Assembly: GCA_019426215.1 (NCBI GenBank) | Contig: CM033396.1 | Span: forward strand, 22,149,101 to 22,213,100 | Length of the DNA stretch: 64,000 nucleotides | Source: Buddleja alternifolia | Taxonomy: Eukaryota > Streptophyta > Magnoliopsida > Lamiales > Scrophulariaceae | Reading direction: 5' to 3' | Shown here: positions 23,192 through 35,200 of the stretch, one piece after another | How the letters are laid out: each line of letters starts with the position of its first letter | Position numbering within the stretch: position 1 is the stretch's first letter | Translations under genes and position numbers: made by a program | Notes under the pieces: model-generated | The model's input: only the letters and a program-made list of their open reading frames with translations | Told to the model about the DNA's origin: nothing | The model's database searches: none

Positions 23192-24967
23192 CTAATTCTT
23201 TTTAGGTACCCATTTTGACTTCGGTCCTTCAACATTAGTCTGAATTTAAACTTTCAGAACCCATATTTGCCTTGTCTTTATTACTGGAGGACTGGTCTTT
23301 TCAATTTTTGATTTGTGTTGTGTGTGCTTCTTAGGTATATAATAATATTCTTGATCATTATAATAATCATAGTTATAATCATAATCATAATTATCATAGT
23401 ATCGATAATATGATCTAGATCTTTGAGGATATTGACACTGGTATTTCCTCGGCACTGGCATAGGAGCCACTTTTGGTGATTGATGTTTAGCATTTGATTC
23501 ACTTGTAGAAGGTTTCTCCTTAGCCTTTTGAGCGTTTGGATAGACCTTCTTTTGTAAATCACTTACTTTCGTCTTCTCCTTATTGCCTGAGTTGGCTTTG
23601 ACCTTCTCATTTGGCCTCTTACCATTGTCTCTTCGTTCATTCAGCGTTTGACTATTTGAACTCTTCTCAACAAAGGCTACACCTTTTCCTTTGTTGGTTT
23701 CCGTAACCTTAGACGTTTTTGATTTATCACAACCTAAACCAGTCTTTTCACCAAAAAGTCTGGTTACCTCAGTCATATTATCTAACTTTCTTGAAGCTTT
23801 TGATGATGATAGACAAGCTGTTCTGATTTGGTAAGCTTAGGGATCAGCTCAGCTTCTCTATTGACTACCATATCAAGATCACTTTTCATCTGAGCGATCT
23901 CTGCCTCAAGCGATTTGTTTTTCTCAATGCACTGTTGCTAAATTAGCAACTCAGCTTTGAGCGTTACATTATCACTTTTAATCACTGAGATCTCATCAGT
24001 GTGTTCTTGATATAGTCTGGCGGCACCTTGGCAATGTTTGTAATATTCATTAACTTTGGCAAGTAATTCTTCATAAGAAAGAGGATGACATAGTTCAGTG
24101 GATACTTCAGATAGTGAGTCATCAAATGTGTCTTCATCTCTCGGCATGAGATAATTTAACGCTGAGTCACTAGATAGCTCATCATTGCTACTTTCATCTG
24201 AAGATGAAAAGTTCTCTTCAGGTGCAGAGAATGGTTCAGATTCCGCTAGCAAACCTTGTGGGCAAAGGTTGCTCTTGAATTGGTTTCTATCCGCATGATC
24301 TTGCCATGTGGGCTTAGATACATTTAGATAAGGGCAATTTACCTAGTGGTGCTCTGGTTTCCTGCCATTGTAACAAAGATTAGTTCTCATTTTTTGTTCA
24401 GTTGTTAACCTTTTGGAAACTATTGGCACTGAGAGATTCTGATTCTAATTTGGAGATGGAGGTGCTTCATATTGAACTGGCGCTAAAGGCTGAGAAACAG
24501 AATACACTGGCGCTTGATACTGAGGCGCTAGTGCAGGTGGAGGAGTTTGAAATTAGGTCTGTCCATTAGGATTTCTCTTTTCATATCTTAGAAATTTCTT
24601 GAATTTCTTGACTAATAAAGTCATTTTATTTTCCTCATTTGATTATTTCGCTTTCACCCCACTGGCTGATTTTCTCTACTTCTAGTACTTGCAATTAAAG
24701 CTCCTGATTCACTCGCTGAAGTTGATGTATCGCTGACTTCACCCAATTTAAATTCAAAAGCCCTTAACTCCAAAAACACATATTCTGGAGTTATAATGTC
24801 CAACATTTGTGATTCTCTCATTGCTACAGTCTTTATCAAATACTTGCTTGGAAGACTTCTAAAAATCTTATTAACCATTTTCTTATTGGTCAACTCTTTA
24901 TCCAATGACGCTAACTCTGTAATAAGTGAAGTAAAGCTCGCATCCAATTGATCTAGCGTCTCGTTGG
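23192..24967 (-). pseudogene. SV1 gag, N-terminus missing, zinc knuckle destroyed
   Basis: Homologous to the open SV4 gag. It enters at the NETLDQLD motif where the SV2 LTR abuts, so about the first 140-150 codons are gone. The single zinc knuckle near 24340-24390 has lost its second Cys (now Gly), its Gly before His is Glu, and a stop follows. Frameshifts and stops occur near 24650, 24430, 24250, 23938 and 23776. The Tyr-rich tail (YYRYYDNYDYDY) is kept. The stop TAG is at 23194-23192. Confidence 0.88.
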
Positions 24968-25508
24968 TGTTGGTTCCAAGTGGCATACAAAAAGGTCTAG
25001 AAGGGGGGGGGGGGTTGAGTAGACCCTGAAGTCTTTTTCAACTTCAAAAAGATTCGTATTAAAATTATGGTTTTGGACGCTTGAAGTGACTAACGCTTGA
25101 CTTAAGCATTCACTAAAAAAAATTAGGTGCTTTGGTGAAGCGTCTAATGAAGACTGTTTTTAGAAAGTTAACTTAGATTTCAAGACTTGAATACTACAAC
25201 CAAATAGGTTTCAGCGTTCACTTCTTTGATCAGTGTTAGCACAGCGGAATGATTTTTGGAGTCTTCTCTTTGAAAGCTTTAGCGTCACAGAAAGTGTATT
25301 TAGTTGCTTAGCGTTTGATTAAGTTTTACTTTATCAGTTTATGATATGAAAATATAAATGCTGAAAGTAAAGTAAAGAACGGTATTTGTAAGGTTCGTTT
25401 GGTGATGTAATCCCAACTACATCCTTCTTCTCCTTGAACACTTAGAGGCAATCCACTAAAATGATTCTCAAAGAATCACACAGAATTTTCTACAAATTAG
25501 GGAGAGAT
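24968..25508 (-). repeat. SV2: partial LTR abutting the SV1 gag remnant
   Basis: The LTR starts cleanly with TGTTGGTTCC in plus text and runs 541 bp as the reverse complement of 26629-27176, then stops where the SV3 5' LTR begins. The clean terminus inside gag sequence suggests an inserted element or solo LTR, later interrupted by SV3; its other end is outside the window. The alternative, a deletion joining SV1's own 5' LTR to gag, is less likely because the LTR ends exactly at its last base. Confidence 0.75.
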
Positions 25509-27176
25509 TGATAGGAAATTTCATGTTAAGATTTTTATGATGACAATTAGGAATTTTGTTAGACCCCAAAGTTATGTACGCTTAAATTTCATAGATACTT
25601 GTATAAGCGTTTGAACATTAGAAATGTATAGGCTCTATTTTATCTTTTACTTTTGACATTCTTAGATCAAGAAGTCGGTTAGATTAAGCGTTTGATACTT
25701 TTTGAGTGAGCTTATCAAGACGGCGAAATCTGAAGACTTCAAGCGTCCAAGAAATCAATAGTGAATGAAGTTTGAAGAAGTTTACTCTAAGCGCCTGACA
25801 TGTTCTGAGTGAGGTGTCAAGTAACGAAGACTGAAGACTTCTCAAGTGTCTACACTTCTAAATGAAGTCTGAAGACTTTTCCAAGCGTCTAAACATTAAA
25901 TAGTCTTCCAGATTAAATGGATCTTTTAGCTCATGAATGAAGCGTCTATCAAATGACAAACTTTCTCCTGAAGCGTCAGATCGAAAGGAGTTTAATGCAA
26001 ATATTCTCAAAGCATTAAATACCAACGGGCATTTATTTCAAATGCATTAAATGCTGATAAGAGCATTAAATGTGATAAACACGTTCACACGTACGGCGAA
26101 TCCACCCTATTGGACTGTCATCTATTCAAAGACTGCAGCACCAACTTTTGTGCAGCAGATTTTCAGGAAAAAGTACAAAAGTTTTTCACTCGTGGAAGTG
26201 AGAGACACGCGCCCTTGCATGTGTCAAACGGATACTTTTTCCAAGAATGCCTATAAATAGAACTTCAACAACAAGCCAAACATAGAGAGAACAATTATCA
26301 AGCCAAATTGCTATTGCATTGAAGTCTCATTCCTTAAACTCTCAGAAAAGCCAGAATACTCAAGAAAATATTCTCTTTGCTTTTCATCAAATCCTGAGAC
26401 AGTCAACCCAATATCTCAAACATTCTTTTTGAAGAAACTACACTACTAGTGAGATATTCCAATTGTTTGAACTTCATCAAAATCAAACAAATCCTTTTAG
26501 AAAAACCCCTATCTAAGGCTCGTGATCTGTGTGAAGTCGAAGTTGGATACTTGCCATATTTCTGGGTGATTTGGAGCAGAAATCTGTGTCATCAAGGAGC
26601 TCAAGTCATCGACATCCATCTCTCCCTAATTTGTAGAAGATTCTGTGTGATTCTTTGAGAATCATTTTAGTGGATTGCCTCCGAGTGTTTGAGGAGAAGA
26701 AGGACGTAGTTTGGATTACACCACCCAACGAACCTTACAAATATTGTGTCATTTACTTTTCAGTCAATTCCTTTATCTATCATATTATTGTATACACTGA
26801 TTAAGTAAAACACAATTGAACGCTAAGCACTAAGAAACCTCTTGCGACGCTAAAGCTTTCAAAGAGAAGACTCCAAAAATTATTCCGCTGTGCTAACACT
26901 GATCAAAGAAGTGAATGCTCAAACCTACTCGGTTAAAGTATTCAAATCTTGAAGTCTAAGTTAACTTTCAAAAAACAGTCTTCATCAAATGCTTCGCCAA
27001 AGCGCCTATATTTTAAGTAAATGCTTAAGTCAAGCGTTAGACCTTTCAAGCGTCTACTTTTTCAAGCGTCCAAAAACAATTTCAGTACCAAACTTTTTGA
27101 AGTCGAAAAAGACTTCAGGGTCTATTCAACCCCCCCCCCCCTTCTAGACCCTTTCGTATGCCACTTGGGACCAACA
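25509..27176 (+). repeat. 5' LTR of SV3
   Basis: The 1,668-bp LTR runs TGATAGGAAA to GGGACCAACA, a direct repeat of 62073-63268. TATA box TATAAATAG is at 26252-26260 with a degenerate upstream palindrome (GTCAAACGGAT, 26223-26233). The C-run hairpin lies near the 3' end (about 27118-27155). Confidence 0.93.
26223..26260 (+). promoter_or_regulatory. SV3 LTR promoter core
   Basis: TATAAATAG at 26252-26260 is preceded at 18 nt by GTCAAACGGAT, a decayed form of the palindrome in the other SV LTRs. The 3' LTR copy is at 62816-62824. Confidence 0.6.
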
Positions 27177-27178
27177 AG

Positions 27179-27190
27179 TGGTATCAGAGC
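27179..27190 (+). other. Primer-binding site of SV3 (initiator Met tRNA)
   Basis: TGGTATCAGAGC, two bases inside the 5' LTR, is the classic plant copia primer site. SV4 carries the same site with one mismatch. Confidence 0.92.
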
Positions 27191-27195
27191 GGTTA

Positions 27196-27270
27196 AAATT
27201 GAAATTTTGAAATTTTCAAGCATAACTGAAATTTGAAATTTTGAAATTTTGAAATTGAAATTTTGAAATT
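27196..27270 (+). repeat. GAAATTTT simple repeat in place of the SV3 leader and gag start
   Basis: Imperfect tandem GAAATTTT units fill the space from the primer site to gag codon ~18. In SV4 this space holds a normal leader and the ATG with the first gag codons, so SV3 has lost its gag start. Confidence 0.8.
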
Positions 27271-29138
27271 TTGAAAGTCAAAGCATTTACATATCTCCGT
27301 TCATGTGATGATGACATGTGTAATATTATTTCAGATGGGCCAATCAAAATATACAAAGTTATCACAAGAGCGCCTGGAGCCACGGAAGAAACTCCCGATG
27401 GTTACGTTGAGAAACCAAAATATGATTGGTCTCCAGATGAACGTCGAAGAGCTAATTTGGACAATGTTGGTCGTAACGCTCTATATATAGCTATTGGTGA
27501 TAATGACAACTTATTTAACAAGATCAAGTTTTGCAAAACCACTAAAGAAATATGGGATAAGTTGGCTACGATTTGTGGTGGTTCAGCTCAAATCAAAGAA
27601 AACAAACTTTCCATTTCCAAGGAAAAGTTTGACGGATTTAAGATGCTACCCAATGAGACTTTAGAGCAATTGGATATAAGATTTACAGCTCTAGTTACAG
27701 AACTTACATCGTTGGGAATTGATTTACAGAACCGAGAAATGGTGGTTAAGATCTTTAGAAGCTTACCAAGTAAATTCTTGATGAAGACAACCGCTATGAG
27801 ATAATCAAATATGTTGGATCTCCTAACTCCAAGCGCCTCAGTATTCTGTTCCTTTACCCCAAGCGCCTGTTTAATACCAAGCGCCTACTCAAAATCCCCC
27901 AGCTCCAGTAGTCTCAAAACCACACATTGCAAGGTTAACAAATGAACAGAAGATGAAAACTAATCTTTGCTATAACTGCAGGAAACCAGGGCACTACCAG
28001 GTAAATTGTCCTTATCCAAACGTATCCAAGCCATCAAGGCAGGATTACTTGGATAGAAACCAATTCAGGAGCAACCTTCGTCAACAAGGTTTGCTAGCGG
28101 AATTAGAGCCAGCATCCGCACCTGAAGATTTAGAATCATCAGAAGAAAGTAGCGATGATGATGAGCCATTAGATGACTCAGCGCTCATATGTCTCATGGC
28201 CAGAGATGATGAATCGTCTCCTGAGATAATCAATGAATTATCAATTCCTCTTTCTTATGATGAATTACTTGACAAAGTCAAAAAATACTACAATATATCA
28301 AAATGATCTGGCTATTATCTCATCACTCACAAGAGATAAAGTGACGCTCAAAGCAGAGTTGCGAGTTCAGCAACAGTGCATTGAGAAGAACCAATCGCTT
28401 GAGAGTGAAATTATTCAATTAAAAAGCGATCTTGATATAATAGTCAAGAGAGAAGCTGATTTGATCGCTAGACTTGCTAAATCATAGCAGCTCATCTCAT
28501 CATTATCAAAAGCTTCTAGAAAGTTGGATAATGTGATTGAAATAACTAGATTATTTGGTGAGAAGACCGGTTTAGGATGCGATAAACTCGGTAAACAATA
28601 CAATCAATCTAATGTTACGGCAAACAACAAAGGAAAGGGTGTTATCTTTGTTGAAAAAGGTTCACAAGGTCAAACACAAAATGAACCAAGTGACAACGGT
28701 AAGAGGCCAAATGAGAAAGTTAAAGCTAACTCATGCAAGGGTAAGGCTAAGGCAAATGATTCACAAAGATGGCTTTATCCGAACGCTCAAAAGGCTAAAG
28801 ATAAGACTGACCACTCTAAATCAAGCGCTAAGCATCCAGCACCAAAAGTACAACCCAAGCCAGCGCTAAGGAAATACCAGCATCAATATCCTAGACAGTC
28901 AAGATCATATTATCGATACTATGATAATTATGATTATGACTATGATTATGACTACCACTATAATCGAGGATATTATTATACACCCAAAAAGCACACACAT
29001 CACGTTGTGAAACCGAAGAAGGCCAGTATTCCTACAATGAAGACTAGGCAAGTATGGGTTCCTAAAGTTCTAATTCAAACTAACAATGTTACTAATGTTG
29101 GAGGACCCAAGCAACAATGGGTACCTAAACAGAAATAG
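27271..29138 (+). pseudogene. SV3 gag, broken
   Basis: It begins at codon ~18 of the SV4 gag (KVKAFTYL). It is open to a stop at 27802-27804, then lacks a segment of several hundred bases (the region after LTP joins sequence just before the zinc knuckle). The zinc knuckle CYNCRKPGHYQVNCP is intact (about 27969-28010). A frameshift follows near 28300 and a stop near 28485, then a stretch open to TAG 29136-29138. The Tyr-rich tail (YYRYYDNYDYDYDYDY) is present. The structural capsid role is inferred from the family. Confidence 0.88.
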
Positions 29139-29152
29139 AACTTCCCTTTTGA

Positions 29153-30590
29153 TTGCAGGTGCCTAGAGCTAGAACCGATACATCTGTATGGTACTTTGAT
29201 AGTGGATCGTCAAGGCACATGACTGGTTCCAAAGATCTTCTGATCAACTATCAAGCTGCCAATGGTCCTCAAGTCGTATTTGGTGACAACTCCAAAGGAA
29301 AAACCAAAGGTATAGGTACTGTGCATAGGGGGAACATCATGATAAGTGATGTTTATTATGTTGAGGGTCTGAAGCACAATTTATTAAGCATAAATCAATT
29401 TTGTGATAAAGGCTTTGAAGTCATATTCTCAAGTGACTGCTGCTATATAAATGACGCTAAGACTAAGTCTACTAAACTGAAAGGAAAAAGAACTAACAAC
29501 GTATATTTAGTAGATTGGGGTTCAACACTTGATAACAACCCAACATGTTTTGTTGCTAAAAATAATCTAAAATGGGTTGGTTATGGCATAGAAAAATGAA
29601 TCACCTCAACTTTAAGACAATCTCTCAGCCAATAAGTCAAAATCTTGTAAAGGGATTACCAAATGGACCATTTCATAAGGATCGTCTTTGTGACGCTTGT
29701 CAAATGGGTAAACAAGTTAAATCATCGTCCAAGAGAAAACCTCATCTATCTACCTCTAGAATACTTGAACTACTTCACATGGATTTGTTTGGACCTGTTC
29801 AAACGATCAGTGTAAGCGGTAAGAAGTATACTTTGGTGATAGTAGATGATTCCTCTCGATTTACTTGGGTGGAATTTCTTTCATCCAAAGATGAAACATG
29901 TGACAAGTTAACAACGCTTATTCGGCAACTTCAAATATTGAAAAATCTAAAGGTTGCAAGAATAAGAAGCAATCACGGTATTGAGTTTACTAACAAGATT
30001 GTTGAGAAGTTTTGTGTAGAAAATGGAATACATCATGAGTATTCAGCTCCCAGAACTCCCCAACAAAATAGTGTCGCTGAGCGCCGGAACTGAACGCTTA
30101 AGGAAGCTGCTAGGACTATGTTAGCAAAATCCAAGCTCGCTCCTAGATTTTGGGCCAAAGCGATCAACACTGCCTGTTACACTCAAAATCGTTGCATGAT
30201 CAACAAACAGCATGGGAATACTCCATATGAATTGTGGAAGGGACGTAAGCCAAATGTTTCATATTTTCACGTCTTTGGTTCTAAATGTTTTATCCATAAT
30301 AATGAATCCCAAAGCCTAAAGACTTTTGATCCTAAAGCGGATGAGAAAATCTTTCTAGGCTACACCAAGAATGGAAAGAATTTTCGCATTCTCAATAAGA
30401 TCAAATCAAAGGTTGAGGAATCTATTCATGTTGTTTTTGATGATGCTAACCAAGAACCGAGTAAGGTTAATATAAATGATGTAGGAGTTGAAGATCTATG
30501 TCATCAAGCGTCTAAGATTACTATTGATGAAGATACTGACGACGATGATGAGACCTCAGTGCCACCTCCTAAGATTACTCATGAGATTAC
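29153..30590 (+). pseudogene. SV3 pol, part 1 (protease and integrase)
   Basis: Protease has FDSGSSRHMTG (about 29195). A frameshift near 29570 precedes the integrase zinc region ([18 protein letters not shown]). The catalytic core has MDLFGPVQT and PQQNSVAERRN. An Asn replaces Asp in the second acidic motif (RSNHG against RSDRG in SV4), so the integrase is dead at a catalytic residue as well. A TGA at 30091-30093 replaces an Arg codon. The C-terminal part ([16 protein letters not shown]) is open until GY2 enters at 30590. Confidence 0.88.
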
Positions 30591-32030
30591 TGATGAGTGC
30601 AATATTTATATATTTAATTCCCTTTATATTTAGCATTTTATTGTGATTATACACCCATTTGAACTAATCTTATCTTATTTTATGAATTGGGTAGGTTTTA
30701 AATTGAATTAATCATTTTCAATCAAATTGGGCAATTCGGCGCGACAATGGAATTACAATCCTATCTGGAGCTAAACACCTCTTGTGTTAGTGATTTTTAT
30801 ATGGTTAGAAATCAAATGAAAAGCTCCATAATTCTTATGAAGAACACTAAACCGAATTAGGATGGGATAAGGCTCAAATACACTCAAGAACTCACAGCTG
30901 TTTCTGTTGCGGGCTGGACTGCACCACTTTGGTAGAAAATTCATATCTGGCGGTACATGCATTGTATTTGGACAAAACCAGCTGAATTGGATAGCCAACA
31001 TGCATATCTACAACTTTCTAAGAGGAGGCAAAGTCAAATTCGGACTGCAAATAATCCAAATCAGTGTTCTAATTCCTGCATTAAAATCTGGCGGCTAGAG
31101 AAGGCAACTTCAAAATGATCTCTAAGAGAAGACAACTTCAAATTGATTTCAAAGAGAAGACAACTTAAAATTCTTATGAAGGAAGCCTATTCTCTATAAA
31201 TATAGCACATTCTTAGAGCTAAAAAAAGAGAGAAGAGAGTTAAGAAAAATACTATAACAACTATTGTACTTTTATTAATGAATAGCTAATTTTCTCTTTC
31301 GATTCAAGGTAGTTCAATTTAATTCATATGTTGTGAGACACGGAGCTTCATGATCTATCTACGCGTTGATTATCTTTTGTTTCTTATTATTAATGTTAAT
31401 GGTTGTGTAGATGATAATCTAAGATGCATATTAGTTGATTATCTATTGCAATCTATTGCTAACAAATCTTCATAATCCGTAATTGTTATGCTTGATTTGT
31501 GCTCGTAGCAATTGAGTTTTCAAGATTGCGATCCCAGTTTTCATTGATTACTCGAGGGAAACATTAGTGTAAATTAAATAGTTGGCGCTTGCTTAAACTA
31601 TTGTTTATCCTTAGTCTCTTCTAATTCATTATGCTATTATTGACATGATTAGGATTGCTTAATACCGATTCAGTTGATAATAAGAATTTAACCGGGTGCT
31701 GGGCTTTGGTTAATGATATAAGGAAGTCAATAAGGATCTAAATAGCTGGTTATTTAGGTTCTTGGCTAAGTAATCGAAGAATAGATAGTGTTTTAGGTGT
31801 CTATGATCAACTTGAATTAAAGAACGAATTATCCTTGAATCGATATTTTACGTTTATTGAAATTCTTATTTAGTTCCTGTCGTTTTTAGTCATTGAATTC
31901 ATCCAAACAACAACCCCCCCGATTGAATATTATTTTGATCAACCAATCTCTAGGGTTCGACCTGGACTTACGAGTACTCAAATCCTTGTGAGAACAGTAA
32001 ATTTTATTTTGGCACATTCGACACGTACCA
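30591..32030 (+). repeat. 5' LTR of GY2
   Basis: TGATGAGTGCAAT to CGACACGTACCA. TATA box TATAAATATAG is at 31195-31205, followed by an A/G-rich tract. The short ORFs here are present in both LTR copies but have no support as genes. Confidence 0.95.
31195..31205 (+). promoter_or_regulatory. GY2 LTR TATA box
   Basis: TATAAATATAG lies about 600 bp into the LTR; the duplicate in the 3' LTR is at 39537-39547. Confidence 0.65.
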
Positions 32031-32035
32031 AATTT

Positions 32036-32053
32036 TGGCGCCGTTGCCGGGGA
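32036..32053 (+). other. Primer-binding site of GY2 (tRNA-Asp type)
   Basis: TGGCGCCGTTGCCGGGGA, five bases inside the LTR end, identical to the GY1 site. Confidence 0.88.
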
Positions 32054-32253
32054 TTGGTTTTTGGTCAAAATTTTATTATTATTGTAATATATATATATAG
32101 GCTGTTAGATTCATATATTTCTTAGTTTTAAGTTTTATTGAATATTTTGAGTATTTAGGAAAAAAAAAAAGGATTTTGGAATTATTGTTTTTTTTTAATT
32201 TTAGTTATAAATTTTTTCGTCAGTTTTTAATCCCTTTTGAGTTTTTGTAGTTT
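32054..32253 (+). other. GY2 leader
   Basis: About 200 nt, A/T-rich, with TA repeats near 32088 and runs of A and T. It leads to the ATG at 32254, the first in-frame start of gag-pol. Confidence 0.7.
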
Positions 32254-35200
32254 ATGACTCGTTCTTCTCAATCTAAGACCCAGGAAATTGATCCAGAGAT
32301 TGAACGAACATTGCGTAGATTGAGGAAAGACGTTAAAAAGACGAGCGAATCGGAAAGCGTGCAATCGGAAGAATCTATCTTATCTCCACACGGAAGTTCC
32401 ATATCTCTTCACTTATTTTCGAGTGACTCAGACGAAGAGGAAGTCATGGCTGGAAATAATAGGACTTTGAAGGAGTTAGCTACTCCGGATTTTAATTTAC
32501 AACCTTTATGCATTGAATATGCTGATTTAGATGTCGATTTTGAATTAAAATCTGGATTGATTCACTTATTGCCTAAATTTCGTGGTCTTGCAGGTGAGGA
32601 CCCAAACAAGCACCTAAAAGAATTCCATGTTGTATGCTCGAGCATGAGACCGACAGGAGTATCCGAGGAACAAATTAAATTAAGAGCATTCCCATTTTCC
32701 CTAGCAGATGATGCAAAAGATTGGCTTTATTACTTACCTTCAGGGACGATAACAACATGGAATGAGGTCAAAAGACTATTTTTGGAAAAGTACTTTCCGG
32801 CGTCGAGGGTTGCCAACATAAGAAAAGAGATTTGTGGCATAAGGCAGTACAACGGAGAATCATTATATGAATATTGGGAACGATTTAAGAAGTTGTGTGC
32901 AAGCTGTCCACACCATCAGATAAGTGAGCAACTATTAATTCAATATTTTTATGAAGGCTTGCTTCCCATGGAGAGGAACATGATTGATGCAGCGAGTGGA
33001 GGAGCTCTAGTGGATAAAACCCCCGCAGCTGCTAGGACTTTAATTTCCAACATGGCAGCAAATTCACAACAATTTGGCATGAGGTTAGATCATACACCTA
33101 AAAAAGTCAACGAGGTAAGTACATCTAACCTAGAGCATCAAATTTCTGAGTTAACTTCATTAGTTCGTCAAATGGCCGTAGGAAATTCGCAAGTAGCAAA
33201 GGTATGTGGTATTTGTTCGGTTACAGGGCACCCCACTGATGCGTGTCCTACAATGCAAGAAAATACTAACCAGGAAGCCAATGCCATTGGAGGATTCCCA
33301 GGTCAGCCACAAAGAAAATACGATCCTTATTCTAATTCATACAATCCAGGCTGGCGAGATCACCCTAATCTCAGTTATGGAAATCCAGCTGGACAAAATC
33401 GTTATCAAAATTCTTTCCAGCCACGACAACAACATCAAACGAATCAATCTTCGAATTCAGGTATGCCTTTAGATGAAATTGTTAAATCTCTTGCTAACAA
33501 TACTCAACAATTTCAGCAGGAAACAAGGAATAGCATACAAAATTTAGAAAAACAGATAAGTCAGCTAGCAACCTCAATGAGCAAGTTGGAGACTCAAGGT
33601 TCGGGAAAATTACCCTCCCAAACAATAATAAATCCAAAAGAAAATGCAAGTGCTGTAACTTTGAGGAGTGGTAAAGAGATTCAACCGACAATTCCAAGCT
33701 TACCAGAAAAAGAAAGAGAAATGGAGGATGCTAAAATCAATCAGAAAAATTCTCAAAAGGTAATTGCTCAGTCCAAAATGCATAATTCCACTAACACTAT
33801 TCCTGTTTCTGTTCCATTTCCAAGTAGATTAGGTAAGTCCAAGAAGGAAGAACAAGAAAAGGAGATTTTGGAGACTTTTAGGAAAGTAGCAGTGAATATT
33901 CCTTTGCTTGATGCCATAAGTCAAATTCCGAGATACGCAAAATTTCTTAAGGAGTTGTGCACTACAAAAAGGAAGTTGAGAGGGGATGAGAAAATCAAGG
34001 TGGATGAGAATGTGTCCGCAGTAATTCAACGGAGGTTGCCACCTAAGTGTAAGGATCCAGGTACATTTACTATTCCTTGTTTGTTTGGAAATAATAGAAT
34101 TGAACGTGCCATGCTAGATTTAGGTGCATCTATAAACGTAATGCCTCTTTCGATTTATGAATCTCTAAATTTGGGTCCTTTGAAACAAACGGGCGTGATT
34201 ATACAATTAGCTGATCGATCTAATCCGTACCCTGAGGATGTACTTGAGGATATGTTAGTGCAAGTGAACGATTTGATATTCCCAGCTGATTTTTATATTC
34301 TAAATATGGAGGACAATGGTTCCCCGAATCCAACACCAATCCTTTTAGGACGTCCCTTTCTAAAAACAGCAAAGACCAAGATTGATGTACATGATGGTAC
34401 ATTATCAATGGAGTTCGATGGGCAAATTGTGAAATTTAACATATTAGAGTCCATGAGGTATCCCTCTGATGTAAATTCGATTTATTCTATTGACATTGTT
34501 GATGAGTTGGTGCAGGATGTATTTGAAAAAAGTTGCTTAGATGCATTGGAGGTAGTACTCAGTCAAGGCTTACTAGAATTTGAGGATAATCTGATATTCA
34601 GTGACGAAGTTGAAGAGATAATCATGGCTCTAAAATCACTACCACTAGCCCCTAATAGGTATAATATTTCAAAAATTGAGTTATCACTTAATCATACAAA
34701 GCTATTGCCATCTGTGATGCAGGCCCCCGTTATAGAACTTAAGCCCTTGCCTGATCATCTCAAATATGCATACTTGGGAGAGGCTGAGACACTGCCAGTA
34801 ATAATTGCTAAGCATTTGACTACGGTGCAAGAAGAAAGACTTGTGAGAATGCTCAAAAATCATAAGACAGCAATAGGGTGGACTATCGCCGACATCAAGG
34901 GCATTAGTCCTTCTATGTGCATGCACCGAATTTTGCTTGAGGATGAATCTAAACCAAGTAGAGAGGCTCAAAGAAGACTAAATCCGTTAATGATGGATGT
35001 AGTGAAGAAAGAAATTTTGAAGTTATTGGATGTGGGGGTGATTTATCCAATTTCAGATAGCAAGTGGGTGAGTCCTATTCAGGTTGTACCAAAGAAATCT
35101 GGAGTGACGGTGGTGCAGAACCAAAATAATGATCTAGTTCCAACAAGAATTCAGAATGGATGGCGAGTGTGCATAGATTACCGCAAGTTGAACATGGTTA

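Larger units (their letters stand above)
375..24967 (-). mobile_element. SV1: Sirevirus-like Ty1/copia element, minus strand, decayed and nested
   Basis: The minus-strand order is gag (24967-23192), protease start (23178-23032), the rest of pol (21592-18505), a spacer, a third ORF (4918-2459), polypurine tract and 3' LTR (2304-375). Two insertions split it: GY1 at 5355-18109, between pol and the third ORF, and a solo LTR at 21593-23031 in pol. The gag start and 5' LTR are not seen because gag ends at the SV2 LTR at 24968. Gag and pol carry many stops and frameshifts, so the copy is dead. The spacer sequences on either side of GY1 match the uninterrupted spacers of SV3 and SV4, which is why I join the two halves. 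Confidence 0.85.

Noticed and set aside
24968..25508. SV2 LTR piece read as part of SV3
   Set aside because: It is in the opposite orientation and the SV3 LTR begins with its own TG terminus at 25509; the full SV3 LTR length is present without it.
27179..27190. tRNA gene fragments at the primer sites
   Set aside because: Only the 12-18 nt complementary to tRNA 3' ends are present; no cloverleaf can be formed with the flanks.
27196..27270. Telomere-like or satellite repeat
   Set aside because: The unit GAAATTTT is not the plant telomere repeat and the tract is only ~75 bp inside an element.
30771..31098. Small ORFs (76 and 63 codons) in the GY2 LTR, repeated at 39113-39440
   Set aside because: Both copies are identical only because the LTRs are young duplicates; opposite-strand overlap and no recognisable domain.
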